A stretch of DNA of 64,000 nucleotides from JANNWF01 sp052390415 (GTDB lineage: Bacteria; Pseudomonadota; Gammaproteobacteria; Xanthomonadales; Xanthomonadaceae). Of the stretch, positions 52,694 to 62,327 are shown piece by piece. The DNA lies in the NCBI GenBank assembly GCA_052390415.1, contig JBQTGY010000056.1:50230-114229 (forward strand). Direction: 5' to 3'. The position numbers and the translations under genes are program-made. Within the stretch, counting starts at the first letter, position 1; every line of letters begins with the position of its first letter. The notes under the pieces were generated by a model. The model saw only the letters and a program-made list of their open reading frames with translations. It was not told the DNA's origin and ran no database searches.

Positions 52694-55600
52694 GCGACCC
52701 ACGCGCGCGCGTTGCGGAACATGCGTAACCAGGGCGACTCGTCGCCCCATTCGTCCGGCTTCCAGCTCAGCTGAGCACCACGAAACACGCGCTCGGGATG
52801 CGGCATCAACAAGGTGGCACGACCGTCCGTGCTTGTCAGACCGGTGATGCCGTTGGGTGAACCATTCGGATTCAGCGGGTATCGCTCGGTGGCGCCGCCA
52901 TCGGCTCCGACAAAGCGCAATGCCACATGCGCGGCTTCGCGGTCCGCGTCGCTGGCGAACAACGCCCGTCCTTCGCCATGCGCGACCACAACGGGCAACC
53001 GTGAGCCGGTCATGCCGCGAAAAAACAGCGACGGCGAATCGAGCACTTCCACCTGCACCAGTCGCGCTTCGTATTGTTCGCTGACATTACGAGCGAACTC
53101 TGGCCAGGCTTCAGCACCGGCGATCAAGGGCTTCAACTGCGAAAGCATCTGGCAGCCATTGCAGACGCCCAGGCTGAAGCTGTCCGGGCGCGCAAAGAAG
53201 TCGGCGAATTCGGCGCGCAATCGCTCATTTTCAAGAATCGAGATCGCCCAGCCGCGACCAGCACCCAATACGTCGCCGTAGGAAAAACCGCCGCACGCGG
53301 CCAGCCCCACAAACTCGCTCAGGCGACGCTTGCTGCTCAGCAAGTCGCTCATGTGCACATCGACCGCAGTGAAGCCGGCGCGATCAAATGCCGCCGCCAT
53401 CTCTACCTGGCCGTTGACGCCTTGCTCACGCAGCACTGCAACGCGCGGCCGGACGCCGGTCGAGACATAGGGGGCTGCGATGAATGGAGCTGCGATGTCT
53501 TTCGCCAAATCGAAGGTGGCCACGGGCTGCAAGCCCGGATCGGCGTAATCGTTGCGTTGCTCGCGCTCACTGTCGGCGCAATCGGGGTTGTCGCGCAGGC
53601 GGGCAATTGCGTGGCTGACCGACCACCACGCAGCGAACGCCTCGCTCCAACTCCATTGGGCGAGGGTGACACCGTCGCGACTGACACGAATGCGGGGTTT
53701 GTCGACACTACGACCGATGCGTTGTGCGCAATGGGTAAGGTCGTGGCGATCAATCAGATCGGCAAACTGTGCGCGATCTGCAATCGCCACCTGCACCACG
53801 GCACCCAGCTCTTCATTGAACAAGCAGGCGAAGCCGCTTTCACCCCAGGCATCCAGACAGATGTCGAGACCGAGGTGGCTGGCAAAAGCCATCTCGCACA
53901 GGGTCGCAAAAGCGCCACCGTCGCTGCGATCGTGATACGCCAGCAAGAGCCCATCGGCGCGCGCGTGCTGGATCAGGTCAAAGAAGGCGACCAGCCGCTG
54001 CGGATCATCCAGATCCGGTGGCGTGCCACCCAATGTCTGCAGGCACTGGGCCAGAATCGAGCCACCCATGCGCTGCTTGCCAGCGCCCAAACCGAGCAAC
54101 CACAACTCGCTTTCGACCTCGCGATCCAGCACCGGCGTCAGGGCATGGCGGACATCGGCAATCCGCGCGAATGCAGATATGGTGAGTGAGACTGGCGAAA
54201 CCGTCTTTTGGTTGCCTTCCGGCGAAGTCCACTGCGCCTGCATCGACAGCGAATCCTTGCCGACCGGAATGCCGATCCCCAGTGCGGGACACAGTTGCAT
54301 GCCGACTGCGTGTACCGCGTCGAACAAGCGTGCGTCTTCGCCAGGATGCCCCGCGGCCGCCATCCAGTTGGCGGAGAGTTTCACTTCGCGCAAGGACGCG
54401 ACAGGCGCGGCCGCCAGATTGGTCAGCGCTTCGCCCACCGCCATGCGTGCGCTGGCCGCGGCATCGAGCAACGCCAGCGGGGTGCGCTCGCCGATGGCCA
54501 TGGCCTCGCCTGCAAAACCGTCGAAGTCGGCCAAGGTGATCGCACAATCGGCCAGCGGCAGTTGCCAACGCCCGACCATCTGATCGCGCGCGCACAGGCC
54601 GCCAACCGAACGGTCTCCGATCGTCACCAGGAAGTTCTTGGCCGCGACGGTCGGATGCGCGAGCACCAGCAGACCTGCGGCGAACAGATCGACGTCGCCG
54701 ACGCCATCGTCCAAAGCGTCGACGTCCAAACGTGGCCACACCGAGACGGGCGGACGCAACGTTTCACGCAGCAACTTTGGCGCATTGCCGAACAGCACGG
54801 TCATCGGCAGGTCGATGACAGGCGTCGCGGGCCCTTCCTCCGCCGTGACTCCATATCCGACCAGCAGCCGCTGATCGTCGGTGACGACGCCGACCACCGC
54901 GTGCGGGCAGCGTTCACGCTCGCACAGCGCTGCAAAGTCGGCCAAGGCGTCGGCGCGCAGGCCGAGCACGTAACGTTCCTGTGACTCGTTGCACCACACC
55001 TGCATGGGGCTCATGCCAGGATCGGCGCAAGCAATCTTGGCCAAATCGATGCGGCCGCCGCGGCCGGCGTCGTGGAGCAATTCAGGAATGGCGTTGGACA
55101 GGCCGCCGGCGCCAACATCGTGAATCGCGAGGATCGGATTGGCGGCGCCGGCTTGCCAGCAGCGATCAATCACCTCCTGGCAACGTCGCTGCATTTCCGG
55201 GTTGTCGCGCTGCACCGAGGCGAAATCCAGCGTCTCGGCACTTTCGCCCGAGGCCAACGACGAAGCCGCTCCGCCGCCCAGCCCGATCAACATCGCCGGA
55301 CCGCCGAGCACGATCACTGCATCGCCCGCCGACAACCTCAACTTCTCGACCAATGGTGGCTCAACGCGACCCAAACCACCCGCCAGCATGATCGGCTTGT
55401 CGTAGCCCCAACGCAGTCCCGGCAACGCAGACTCAAGTTCAAAGCTGCGGAAATAACCACACAGCGCCGGTCGACCGAATTCGTTGTTGAAGGCCGCCGC
55501 ACCAATCGGTCCGTCGACCATGATCTCAAGCGCGGTTGCCATGCGCGGATTCAGCGGTCGTGGCATTTCCCAGCGCTGCGGCAACTCGGGCACACGCAGG

Positions 55601-56595
55601 TGGCCGACCGAAAAGCCAGTCAAACCGGCTTTGGGTTTGCCGCCACGTCCGGTCGCGCCCTCGTCGCGAATCTCCCCACCCGAGCCCGTCGCGGCGCCTG
55701 CATAAGGTGAGATCGCGGTCGGATGATTGTGAGTCTCGACCTTGATCGCGAAGGCCGATGGCGCCGCGGCGGCCGCTTGATAGCTGCCATCTTCAGCAGC
55801 CGCAAACAGCCGGCTGGCAAAGCCCTCAACGACGGCCGCATTGTCTTTGTAGGCGCTCAACGTCAGCTGTGATGAAAGCGCCTCAGTGTTGCGGATCATC
55901 GCGAACAGTGACAGCGGCATGGGCTCGCCATCGACGGTGAAGCGGGCGTTGAATATCTTGTGCCGGCAGTGCTCGGAGTTGGCTTGCGCAAACATCACCA
56001 ATTCGGCGTCGCTGGGTTCGCGACCTAGCGCCGTGTAACTTGCCTGCAGGTAGCTGATCTCGTCGTCGGATAACGCCAAACCCAGCGCGTGATTGGCGGC
56101 TGGCAACTGCGCCAACGCGACTCGCTGCAGTGGCGCTGGCGCTGACGCGTTGAACAATTCAACCGCAGCGGCCGAGTCCGAAACCAGGGATTGCGTCATC
56201 GGATCGTGCAGCCGCCGACGCATTGCAGGGTCGGCAAGATCGATCAACGCGGCGACCGAAGCGCCCAGGCGCAAACGCATGCCACGCTCGACCCGCGTAA
56301 TCGGTAACCCGCAGCCACGCAGTATTTCTGTCGCCTTGCTAGCCCACGGCGATTGGGTGCCGATGCGAGGCAGCACGAACACCGTCGCCAGCGAGCATTC
56401 GGTGACGGTGGGGCTGGCCTGCAACACGCGGCCAAGCTGCTCGCTCTGCTTGGCAGACAAGCCTTGGGCATCAACGAAATAGACAAAGTCCGCCGCACAT
56501 GCGTCGGAGGCTGTGTCAGTCGAAGGTAGGAGTTGCCGCAACAGGCGGCGTCGGCGGAAGCCGGACAGGGCCTCGCGGCCCTCAAAGACAATCAT
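52690..56595 (-). CDS. purL: phosphoribosylformylglycinamidine synthase
   Basis: The protein has 1301 residues, the single-chain form typical of gammaproteobacteria, from the ATG at 56595 (MIVFEGREALSGF). It converts FGAR to FGAM with glutamine and ATP in purine synthesis. Order: PurS-like N domain, linker, two AIRS-type ATPase halves (KVETHNHPTAISPYAGAATG, GAGGLSNAIPELLHDAGRGG, LLAYHDRSDGGAF), then a class I glutaminase with GVCNGCQML (nucleophile Cys) and the PHPERVFR His/Glu pair. The C-terminal stop overlaps the next gene's ATG. Confidence 0.97.
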   Translation of the reverse strand: MIVFEGREALSGFRRRRLLRQLLPSTDTASDACAADFVYFVDAQGLSAKQSEQLGRVLQASPTVTECSLATVFVLPRIGTQSPWASKATEILRGCGLPITRVERGMRLRLGASVAALIDLADPAMRRRLHDPMTQSLVSDSAAAVELFNASAPAPLQRVALAQLPAANHALGLALSDDEISYLQASYTALGREPSDAELVMFAQANSEHCRHKIFNARFTVDGEPMPLSLFAMIRNTEALSSQLTLSAYKDNAAVVEGFASRLFAAAEDGSYQAAAAAPSAFAIKVETHNHPTAISPYAGAATGSGGEIRDEGATGRGGKPKAGLTGFSVGHLRVPELPQRWEMPRPLNPRMATALEIMVDGPIGAAAFNNEFGRPALCGYFRSFELESALPGLRWGYDKPIMLAGGLGRVEPPLVEKLRLSAGDAVIVLGGPAMLIGLGGGAASSLASGESAETLDFASVQRDNPEMQRRCQEVIDRCWQAGAANPILAIHDVGAGGLSNAIPELLHDAGRGGRIDLAKIACADPGMSPMQVWCNESQERYVLGLRADALADFAALCERERCPHAVVGVVTDDQRLLVGYGVTAEEGPATPVIDLPMTVLFGNAPKLLRETLRPPVSVWPRLDVDALDDGVGDVDLFAAGLLVLAHPTVAAKNFLVTIGDRSVGGLCARDQMVGRWQLPLADCAITLADFDGFAGEAMAIGERTPLALLDAAASARMAVGEALTNLAAAPVASLREVKLSANWMAAAGHPGEDARLFDAVHAVGMQLCPALGIGIPVGKDSLSMQAQWTSPEGNQKTVSPVSLTISAFARIADVRHALTPVLDREVESELWLLGLGAGKQRMGGSILAQCLQTLGGTPPDLDDPQRLVAFFDLIQHARADGLLLAYHDRSDGGAFATLCEMAFASHLGLDICLDAWGESGFACLFNEELGAVVQVAIADRAQFADLIDRHDLTHCAQRIGRSVDKPRIRVSRDGVTLAQWSWSEAFAAWWSVSHAIARLRDNPDCADSEREQRNDYADPGLQPVATFDLAKDIAAPFIAAPYVSTGVRPRVAVLREQGVNGQVEMAAAFDRAGFTAVDVHMSDLLSSKRRLSEFVGLAACGGFSYGDVLGAGRGWAISILENERLRAEFADFFARPDSFSLGVCNGCQMLSQLKPLIAGAEAWPEFARNVSEQYEARLVQVEVLDSPSLFFRGMTGSRLPVVVAHGEGRALFASDADREAAHVALRFVGADGGATERYPLNPNGSPNGITGLTSTDGRATLLMPHPERVFRGAQLSWKPDEWGDESPWLRMFRNARAWVA

Positions 56596-56710
56596 TACTG
56601 CGCGCAATCGCAGGCGACGGGCCGCATAGGATAGCGGAAGCGCCGGGACTAGCAGCCCCCGCGCTTCCGATTCACACGGTCAAATGGTCCGGCGACCCCT
56701 GCCAGTCAGC

Positions 56711-57439
56711 CTACTTGACGGGCGGGTTGGCCAATTGTTCCAGCCTTGCCAACATCTGCTCCGGCGGCAGATAGCCACCTAGCTGAGTGCCGTCTGCCGC
56801 GATCACCATCGGCGTACCGCTGACACCGATGCGATTGCCGACGGCATAGTCGTCCTCGATCGGGTTGACGCACTCCTTGCGGTCGAGCGGCTTGTCGGCC
56901 TTGGCATCAGTCATTGCTTGCCGCCGGTCATCCGAACACCACACCGAAACCGCTTTTTCCCACGACTCCGAGCCAGCGCCTGCGCGCGGGAAAAACATGT
57001 ACTCGATACCGATTCCGAGTGAGTTGTAGATCGCCATCTCCGAGTGCATTTTCTTGCAGTAGCCGCAATCAATGTCGGTGAACACGGTGACCACGTATTT
57101 GGCTTCCGGCGAGCTGAAGGAAATCTTCTGCTCAGGATCGACCGCTTTCAGCACAGCGCGACGAATCTCCGACCGACTGCCTTCGGTCAGATTGGTGTTG
57201 GCGACAACGTCATACAGGTTGCCGTGCAACAGAAACTTGCCATCCGTGGTGACGTAGAGGATCTGCCCCGGCAGCACCACTTCGTAAAAACCCGGCAATT
57301 TCGCCTCAGCGATGCTCTCGATGGTGGCATTGGGGACCAGGGAGGCAATCGCCGCGCGCACCTGCGCATCATCCAAACCAGCGGCTTGGGTGGAAAAAGT
57401 GAAGGCGGCCAATACGGCTGCGGCCAGCGTGCGGGTCAT
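56711..57439 (-). CDS. dsbC: thiol:disulfide interchange protein DsbC
   Basis: The protein has 242 residues from the ATG at 57439, preceded by AGGA. The signal peptide ends at TQA. The N-terminal dimerisation domain (GLDDAQVRAAIASLVP...) is followed by a thioredoxin domain with active site CGYC at residues 125-128, a second structural Cys pair (about residues 170 and 190), and the cis-Pro loop GVSGTPMVI. It isomerises wrong disulfides in the periplasm. It would serve the Cys-rich exported proteins encoded in this window. It diverges from cysJ, with 204 bp between them. Confidence 0.94.
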   Translation of the reverse strand: MTRTLAAAVLAAFTFSTQAAGLDDAQVRAAIASLVPNATIESIAEAKLPGFYEVVLPGQILYVTTDGKFLLHGNLYDVVANTNLTEGSRSEIRRAVLKAVDPEQKISFSSPEAKYVVTVFTDIDCGYCKKMHSEMAIYNSLGIGIEYMFFPRAGAGSESWEKAVSVWCSDDRRQAMTDAKADKPLDRKECVNPIEDDYAVGNRIGVSGTPMVIAADGTQLGGYLPPEQMLARLEQLANPPVK

Positions 57440-57643
57440 CGGAAGTCCTGGTCGGGCGCGGTTCAGAGGACCGCAGTGCGGCTGGAGACCACGCCACAAG
57501 AAAAGAGTTCCCGCAATTTCGAAACATTTGCCAGAGAAAGTCGACCTGACCATGCGTCACGGGCATATCGGCATTGCCGATGCTCCTTTCACGCCGGGGG
57601 CGGCCAGTCGGAGCATGCCTGCATCCTCTAAAGGAGCCAGGCC

Positions 57644-59464
57644 ATGCCCCCGCAGCCGGCTATTCGCCCCACCCAATCGCTCGATGTCGTCATTCCTGAA
57701 TTGCTGGACGGTGGTCGCCGCCAGCTGCTCGACCAGTTGGTCGCCGGACTGGACGCGACGGCCTTGCAGTGGCTGTCAGGCTACATGGCCGGTGTTGCCA
57801 GTGGCCGTTCGGCCCCATCGGCGATGCCGATCAGCAAGCCGGCGGGTGTCCGCCTGACGGTCTTGTACGGCTCGCAAACCGGCAACGCACGCCGCGTCGC
57901 CGAACGCATTGGCCGCCGCGCGAGCGATGCCGGTCTTGACGTACGCGTGGTCGCCACCGGCGATTACGCCCGCCAGGAATTGGCTGCCGAACGCTTGCTA
58001 GTAGTGGTCATCAGCACTCAGGGCGACGGCGATCCACCAGAAGATTCCCAAGGGTTCGTCGAATTCCTGGGCAGCCGGCGTGCGCCTGCCCTGCCCGCCT
58101 TGAAATACTCAGTGTTGGCGCTCGGTGATTCCAGCTACCCGCAGTTCTGCGTGGTTGGCCGCAAGCTCGATGTGCGTCTCGCCGAACTGGGTGCGCAGCG
58201 TTTTGCCGAGCGTGCCGATGCCGACGTGGAAATCGATCTGGTTGCCGCGCCGTGGATCGATGCAACGCTGGCGCGGGTCAAGGAGATCGCCGAACCATCG
58301 CCTGCGGTCAGCGCCACCGTGACTGCATTGCGACCGAGCGGCTCGGGCTGGAGTCGCGAACGCCCGTTTGCGGCCGAGCTGCTGGAAAACCAGCGCATCA
58401 CGTCGCGTGACGCCAGCAAGGACGTTCGCCATCTGGAAATTTCACTGGCCGGCGCGGGCTTGAGTTACCAGCCGGGCGATGCGCTGGGCGTTTGGCCGCG
58501 CAATCCGGCGTCATTGGTGAGTCAGGTTCTACAGACGACGGGACTCGACGGCGAACACCTCGTCGAGGTCGGCGGTCGCAGTCTGCCCTTGGCGACGTGG
58601 CTGACCGAAGAGCGCGAACTCACTCGCCTGAGCCGGCCGCTGCTGCTCGCCCACGCCGAGCGCAGTCTCGACAGCGACTTGCAGCACGCCGTGCAGAACG
58701 ACTCCGTCCGCCTGTTGCGTGAATACCAACCCATCGACCTGCTGCGTCGCCATGCCGCGAACTGGTCAGCACAGGATTTGGTTGCGGCACTACGGCCCAT
58801 TGCACCGCGCTTGTATTCGATCGCGTCCAGTGCCTCGGTCGTCGGCGAAGAAGCGCATCTCACCTTGGCGCGGGTGGACTATCCGTTTGATGGTATCGAC
58901 CACATCGGTGCTGCGTCCAGTCACCTCGCGGACTCGGTCGACGGTGATCGGCTGCGCGTATTCATCGAGCCGAATACCCGCTTTCGCCTGCCGACCGACA
59001 GCAGCCGCGACATCATCATGATTGGCGCAGGCACTGGCGTGGCACCGTATCGCGGTTTCCTGCAAGAGCGCATCGCAAGCGCTGCCAGCGGCCGTAATTG
59101 GCTGATCTTTGGCGAGCGGCAGGCGCGAAGCAGCTTTCTGTATCAGCTGGAATGGCAGGACGCGCTCAAACGCGGCGGCTTGCAGCGGATCGATCTGGCT
59201 TTCTCACGTGATAACAGCGGCCGCGATCAAGCCGCCAAGCGGTATGTGCAACACGCCATGGCCGATGCGGGCCGTGAGCTGTGGGCGTGGATCGATGCCG
59301 GTGCGACTGTCTATGTCTGCGGCGACGCCACCGCCATGGCACCGGATGTGCACGCCGCGCTGATCCAGGTCGTCGCCACCCACGGCGGCAAGTCGGCCGA
59401 AGACGCGACCGCCTTTGTCAGCGAAATGACTGACCAGCGCCGTTACCTGCGCGACGTGTACTGA
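57644..59464 (+). CDS. cysJ: sulfite reductase flavoprotein, alpha component
   Basis: The protein has 606 residues. AAAGGAG lies about 9 nt before the ATG. After a ~65-residue N-terminal extension comes a flavodoxin domain (LYGSQTGNARRVAERIG, STQGDGDPPEDSQGF, LGDSSYPQFC) binding FMN. A ferredoxin-reductase part follows, with FAD motif PRLYSIASS and NADPH motif IMIGAGTGVAPYRGFLQER, and the classic C terminus RRYLRDVY. It passes electrons from NADPH to CysI for sulfite reduction to sulfide. Confidence 0.96.
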   Translation: MPPQPAIRPTQSLDVVIPELLDGGRRQLLDQLVAGLDATALQWLSGYMAGVASGRSAPSAMPISKPAGVRLTVLYGSQTGNARRVAERIGRRASDAGLDVRVVATGDYARQELAAERLLVVVISTQGDGDPPEDSQGFVEFLGSRRAPALPALKYSVLALGDSSYPQFCVVGRKLDVRLAELGAQRFAERADADVEIDLVAAPWIDATLARVKEIAEPSPAVSATVTALRPSGSGWSRERPFAAELLENQRITSRDASKDVRHLEISLAGAGLSYQPGDALGVWPRNPASLVSQVLQTTGLDGEHLVEVGGRSLPLATWLTEERELTRLSRPLLLAHAERSLDSDLQHAVQNDSVRLLREYQPIDLLRRHAANWSAQDLVAALRPIAPRLYSIASSASVVGEEAHLTLARVDYPFDGIDHIGAASSHLADSVDGDRLRVFIEPNTRFRLPTDSSRDIIMIGAGTGVAPYRGFLQERIASAASGRNWLIFGERQARSSFLYQLEWQDALKRGGLQRIDLAFSRDNSGRDQAAKRYVQHAMADAGRELWAWIDAGATVYVCGDATAMAPDVHAALIQVVATHGGKSAEDATAFVSEMTDQRRYLRDVY

Positions 59465-59573
59465 GGGCCATCGCCGTCAGTAGCAGCTTACTTGCCTCAC
59501 CCCGCCCCAACCCGCCCGGCGCGTTGCGCGCTCAGCACGGCGCGGGCCAAGTCCCGCAATCCGCCGAGCTTCG

Positions 59574-59590
59574 TCCCCGAACTTGGGGGA
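59574..59590. repeat. intercistronic G/C-rich hairpin between cysJ and cysI
   Basis: TCCCC and GGGGA pair around a 7-nt loop inside a G/C-rich 159-bp gap that also holds a C-rich tract at 59500-59520. This is the same style as the hairpins inside the gsp operon. Confidence 0.4.
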
Positions 59591-59623
59591 GGGAGCAAAG
59601 CAGGGAACCCGAGTACCCATGAC

Positions 59624-61318
59624 GTGAACACCAGCGCACCACTCACCGAAGTCGAACGCATCAAGGCGGCCAGTCGCTTTCTGCGCGGCACCCTGCTGGA
59701 AAGTCTGGCCGACCCCGTCAGTGGCGGCTTGTTCGAAGACGATACCCAGTTGATCAAGCTGCATGGCAGTTACCAGCAGGACGACCGCGACATTCGTGAC
59801 GAACGCCGCCGGCAAAAACTCGAACCTGCCTACAGTTTCATGATCCGCACCCGCCTGCCAGGCGGTGTGTGCACGCCGGCGCAGTGGTTGGCGATGGACG
59901 ACCTCGCCGACCGTTATGCCAACGGCACGTTGCGGCTGACCACACGTCAGGCCTTTCAGCTGCATGGCGTCATCAAGCGCGATCTGAAGCCCACCATCGC
60001 CGCCATGAACGCCACGCTGATCGACACCATTGCTGCCTGCGGCGACGTCAATCGCAATGTCATGTGCGCCAGCAATCCGGTCGAAACCCGCGCCCATGTG
60101 CTGGTGCAGGAATGGGCGATCAAGCTGTCTGAATACTTGTTGCCGCACAGTCGTGCGTATCACGAGATCTGGCTGGATGGCGAAAAAGTGGAAGGTGGCG
60201 AGTCCGAGCCGATCTACGGCCCAACCTACCTGCCGCGCAAGTTCAAGTCCGCGATCGCGGTACCGCCGATCAATGATGTCGACCTCTATTCCAACGACCT
60301 CGGCTTCATCGCCATCATCGAAAGCGGTGAGCTGCTCGGCTTCAATCTGGCGGTTGGTGGCGGCTTGGGCAGTACCCATGGCGATGCCAGCACCTATCCG
60401 CGTCTGGCCGATGTGGTCGGCTTTCATGCGCCTGAGCATTTGTTGGCATTCGCTGAAGCCGTGGTTACCACGCAGCGCGATTTTGGTGATCGCACCAGCC
60501 GCAAGCACGCACGTCTGAAATACACGATTGATCGCATGGGCCTGGAAACGTTTGTCGCCGAAATCCAGCGGCGCGCGGGAGTTTCCTTGCAGCCTAGCCG
60601 TGCCATTGCTTTCGAACACAGTGGCGACCGCCCGGGCTGGGTGCAGGGCTTCGACGGCCGCTGGCATCTGACCGTGCATCTGGATAGTGGACGAATCGCC
60701 GATGGCTTGGCCGGCAGCCAACGCAGCGGTCTGCGTGCGATTGCACAAATTCACCAAGGCGAGTTCCGCATCACTCCGAATCAGAACCTCATCATCGCCA
60801 ACGTCAGCGATGCTGCGCGCGCGTCCATCGATGCCTTGGTCTCGCAACACGGCTTGGATGGCCATGTCCGGCATAGCGGCTCGCGGCTCGCCGCACTGGC
60901 TTGCGTCGCTCTGCCAACTTGCCCCTTGGCGATGGCAGAAGCCGAGCGTTATCTGCCGACGTTTCTGGATCGCTTCGATACCGCGCTCGCCGCGCATGGC
61001 TTGACGCAAGACACCATCCGCGTGCGCATCACCGGCTGCCCGAATGGTTGCGCACGGCCGTGGCTTGCCGAAGTCGGCCTGATCGGCAAAGCACCTGGCC
61101 GCTACAACCTGTACCTGGGCGCCGATATCGCCGGTCGCCGTTTAAACACCCTGTACCGCGAAAATCTCGACGAAGACGCGATCTTTGTTGCGCTGGATCC
61201 ACTGTTTGCGCGCTACGCCGGCGAGCGACGTGTCGCCGAGCCGTTCGGGGATTTCACTTTCCGGGCAGGACTGCTGGAAGACGCAAAGCCCGAGATCACT
61301 ACCGGAGCCGCCGCATGA
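59624..61318 (+). CDS. cysI: sulfite reductase hemoprotein, beta component
   Basis: The protein has 564 residues, near the family's 570. I chose the GTG at 59624 (VNTSAPLTEVERIK), where similarity to CysI starts; its ribosome site is weak. It reduces sulfite to sulfide using siroheme and a 4Fe-4S cluster. The cluster cysteines are in ALPTCPLAMAEAERYLP and in ITGCPNGCARPW. Siroheme-contact arginines lie in RTRLPGGVC and RLTTRQAFQLHG. It forms the holoenzyme with CysJ, 159 bp upstream. Its stop overlaps the cysH start. Confidence 0.96.
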   Translation: MNTSAPLTEVERIKAASRFLRGTLLESLADPVSGGLFEDDTQLIKLHGSYQQDDRDIRDERRRQKLEPAYSFMIRTRLPGGVCTPAQWLAMDDLADRYANGTLRLTTRQAFQLHGVIKRDLKPTIAAMNATLIDTIAACGDVNRNVMCASNPVETRAHVLVQEWAIKLSEYLLPHSRAYHEIWLDGEKVEGGESEPIYGPTYLPRKFKSAIAVPPINDVDLYSNDLGFIAIIESGELLGFNLAVGGGLGSTHGDASTYPRLADVVGFHAPEHLLAFAEAVVTTQRDFGDRTSRKHARLKYTIDRMGLETFVAEIQRRAGVSLQPSRAIAFEHSGDRPGWVQGFDGRWHLTVHLDSGRIADGLAGSQRSGLRAIAQIHQGEFRITPNQNLIIANVSDAARASIDALVSQHGLDGHVRHSGSRLAALACVALPTCPLAMAEAERYLPTFLDRFDTALAAHGLTQDTIRVRITGCPNGCARPWLAEVGLIGKAPGRYNLYLGADIAGRRLNTLYRENLDEDAIFVALDPLFARYAGERRVAEPFGDFTFRAGLLEDAKPEITTGAAA

Positions 61319-62064
61319 GTTGCCTGGCCTTGGTTACACCTTGCATGGATATTGCGACCGAACTCGCCACAGACTCAGAAGCCTTGCGCGCCCACAGCGC
61401 TCATCTGGAAACGCTGGGTGCCGAAGCGCGAGTGGAGTGGGCGCTGCAATGTTTGCCCGCCACCCACGTGTTGTCGTCGAGTTTTGGCGCGCAGTCCGCC
61501 GTCGCCCTGCATCTGCTCGCCAGCCGCGCACCCAAGACCCCGGTGGTGCTGGTGGATACGGGTTACCTGTTTCCCGAGACCTACCAATTCATCGATCAAC
61601 TGCGCGATCGGCTCGATCTGAATCTTCATATTTATCGCAGCCCCCTGAGTCCTGCATGGCAGGAAGCGCGTTTCGGCAAACTCTGGGAACAAGGTCTGGA
61701 TGGTATCCAGCGCTACAACGCCCTGAACAAAGTCGAGCCCATGCAGCGCGCGCTAGCCGACTTGCGCGCTGGCACCTGGTACGCCGGCCTGCGGCGCAGC
61801 CAATCCAGCACCCGCCAGAAGATCGACGTCCTGGAGCATCGCGACGGACGTTTCAAGGTGCACCCGCTGGCCGACTGGACCGACCGCGACATCGGCAGAT
61901 ACCTGAGCCGCCACCAACTGCCGTATCACCCGCTATGGGACGCCGGTTACATCTCCATCGGCGACACCCACACCACTCGCCCGTGGGCGGAAGGCATGGC
62001 CGAAAGCGATACGCGGTTTTTCGGACTCAAACGCGAGTGCGGGATTCACGGCCTGGAAGGCTAA
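61315..62064 (+). CDS. cysH: phosphoadenylyl-sulfate (PAPS) reductase
   Basis: The protein has 249 residues; the ATG overlaps the cysI stop (ATGA). SSSFGAQSAVALHLL is the PP-loop region, VDTGYLFPETYQF follows, GLRRSQSSTR is the phosphosulfate-binding loop, and ECGIHGLEG at the C terminus carries the single catalytic Cys. The absence of extra CC and CxxC pairs marks it as the PAPS type without an iron-sulfur cluster, using thioredoxin. With cysJ and cysI it completes sulfate reduction from PAPS to sulfide. The cysD/N genes are outside the window. Confidence 0.95.
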   Translation: MSCLALVTPCMDIATELATDSEALRAHSAHLETLGAEARVEWALQCLPATHVLSSSFGAQSAVALHLLASRAPKTPVVLVDTGYLFPETYQFIDQLRDRLDLNLHIYRSPLSPAWQEARFGKLWEQGLDGIQRYNALNKVEPMQRALADLRAGTWYAGLRRSQSSTRQKIDVLEHRDGRFKVHPLADWTDRDIGRYLSRHQLPYHPLWDAGYISIGDTHTTRPWAEGMAESDTRFFGLKRECGIHGLEG

Positions 62065-62075
62065 TTTCCAGCCCC

Positions 62076-62139
62076 GCCCTTGTAGAGCGCAGCGTGCTGC
62101 GCTGCTTGCGCCCTTGTAGAGCGCAACTTGTTGCGCTGC
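62076..62139. repeat. two tandem REP-like hairpins after cysH
   Basis: Two 30-bp copies with period 34 start at 62076 and 62110, each beginning GCCCTTGTAG. Copy 1 folds as AGCGCAGC-GT-GCTGCGCT (62086-62103). Copy 2 folds as AGCGCAAC-TT-GTTGCGCT (62120-62137). Each is a perfect 8-bp stem. The one stem difference is compensated on both sides. They lie just past the cysJIH operon and may stabilise or end its mRNA. Confidence 0.75.
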
Positions 62140-62327
62140 GCCTGACCATGCGTCAGGCCCGCCACGCCCCCTGCCCGCAGTTCGCCACATCTGCATCGCC
62201 AACTGCCACAACTGCAACCTCGCGCTGCCCGGAATGCCCTGCCTAATGGGTTCGCTGCCTCGTAATCGCCCCAAGAAAGGCTGATCGCGAGTGCAAGCAG
62301 CGACCCACCCACCCATTCGGAGGCTTT

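Noticed and set aside
59477..61009. 510-codon minus-strand frame
   Set aside because: It is a shadow of cysI, which has its full set of cluster cysteines on the plus strand.
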